Shown piece by piece: positions 5,748-5,795 of a stretch of 5,795 bases of DNA (the first letter of the stretch is position 1; each line of letters opens with the position of its first letter). The position numbers were made by a program, and so were the translations under genes. Origin of the DNA: an uncultured Treponema sp. GTDB lineage: Bacteria > Spirochaetota > Spirochaetia > Treponematales > Treponemataceae. The stretch covers positions 1-5,795 of the forward strand of contig CALBGU010000241.1 of NCBI GenBank assembly GCA_937893155.1. The letters run 5' to 3'. The notes beneath the pieces are model-generated. The model was not told the origin of the DNA. It was given only the letters and a program-made list of their open reading frames with translations, and did not search any database.

Positions 5748-5795
5748 GTTCAGAATGACATAGTTAGAACTTCATATACGAAAAGCCTGCAAGGT

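Overview
The window looks like part of a host-associated, plant-polysaccharide-degrading bacterium, most likely a rumen- or gut-type Treponema (Spirochaetes). The case rests on two pectin-degrading enzymes with lipoprotein signals (one with a relaxed, spirochaete-like lipobox), a release factor 1 gene alone between its own start region and terminator, and AT-rich repeat-laden spacers between genes of moderate GC. The genus is inferred; no rRNA or tRNA gene is present to settle it.

Layout. Positions 1-698 hold no convincing gene. They carry a possible leftward promoter at the edge, a perfect 9-bp hairpin repeat (106-133), a strictly 21-bp-periodic AT-rich tandem array of 12 units (182-433), two exact copies of an 18-bp sequence also 21 bp apart (440-478), and a nested inverted repeat (523-587) whose inner hairpin could end leftward transcription. 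Positions 699-4379 (minus strand) hold a two-gene pectin operon, transcribed pectinesterase (CE8) then pectate lyase (PL1), separated by 24 bp. Positions 4380-4523 are a divergent intergenic region with a candidate promoter on each strand. prfA (4524-5603, plus strand) encodes peptide chain release factor 1. It is followed by a short array of ~39-bp hairpin-forming repeats (5604-5700) and a strong intrinsic terminator (5713-5747).

How the genes work together. The pectinesterase removes methyl esters from pectin, giving polygalacturonate, and the pectate lyase then cleaves that polymer by beta-elimination, so gene order follows the order of action. Both appear to be lipid-anchored, which suggests breakdown at the cell envelope rather than by freely released enzymes. 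prfA is an unrelated housekeeping neighbour that points away from the operon.

I found no clear undescribed multi-gene system. The least explained material is non-coding: the 21-bp array with its register-preserving change of unit sequence, and the hairpin repeats behind prfA.
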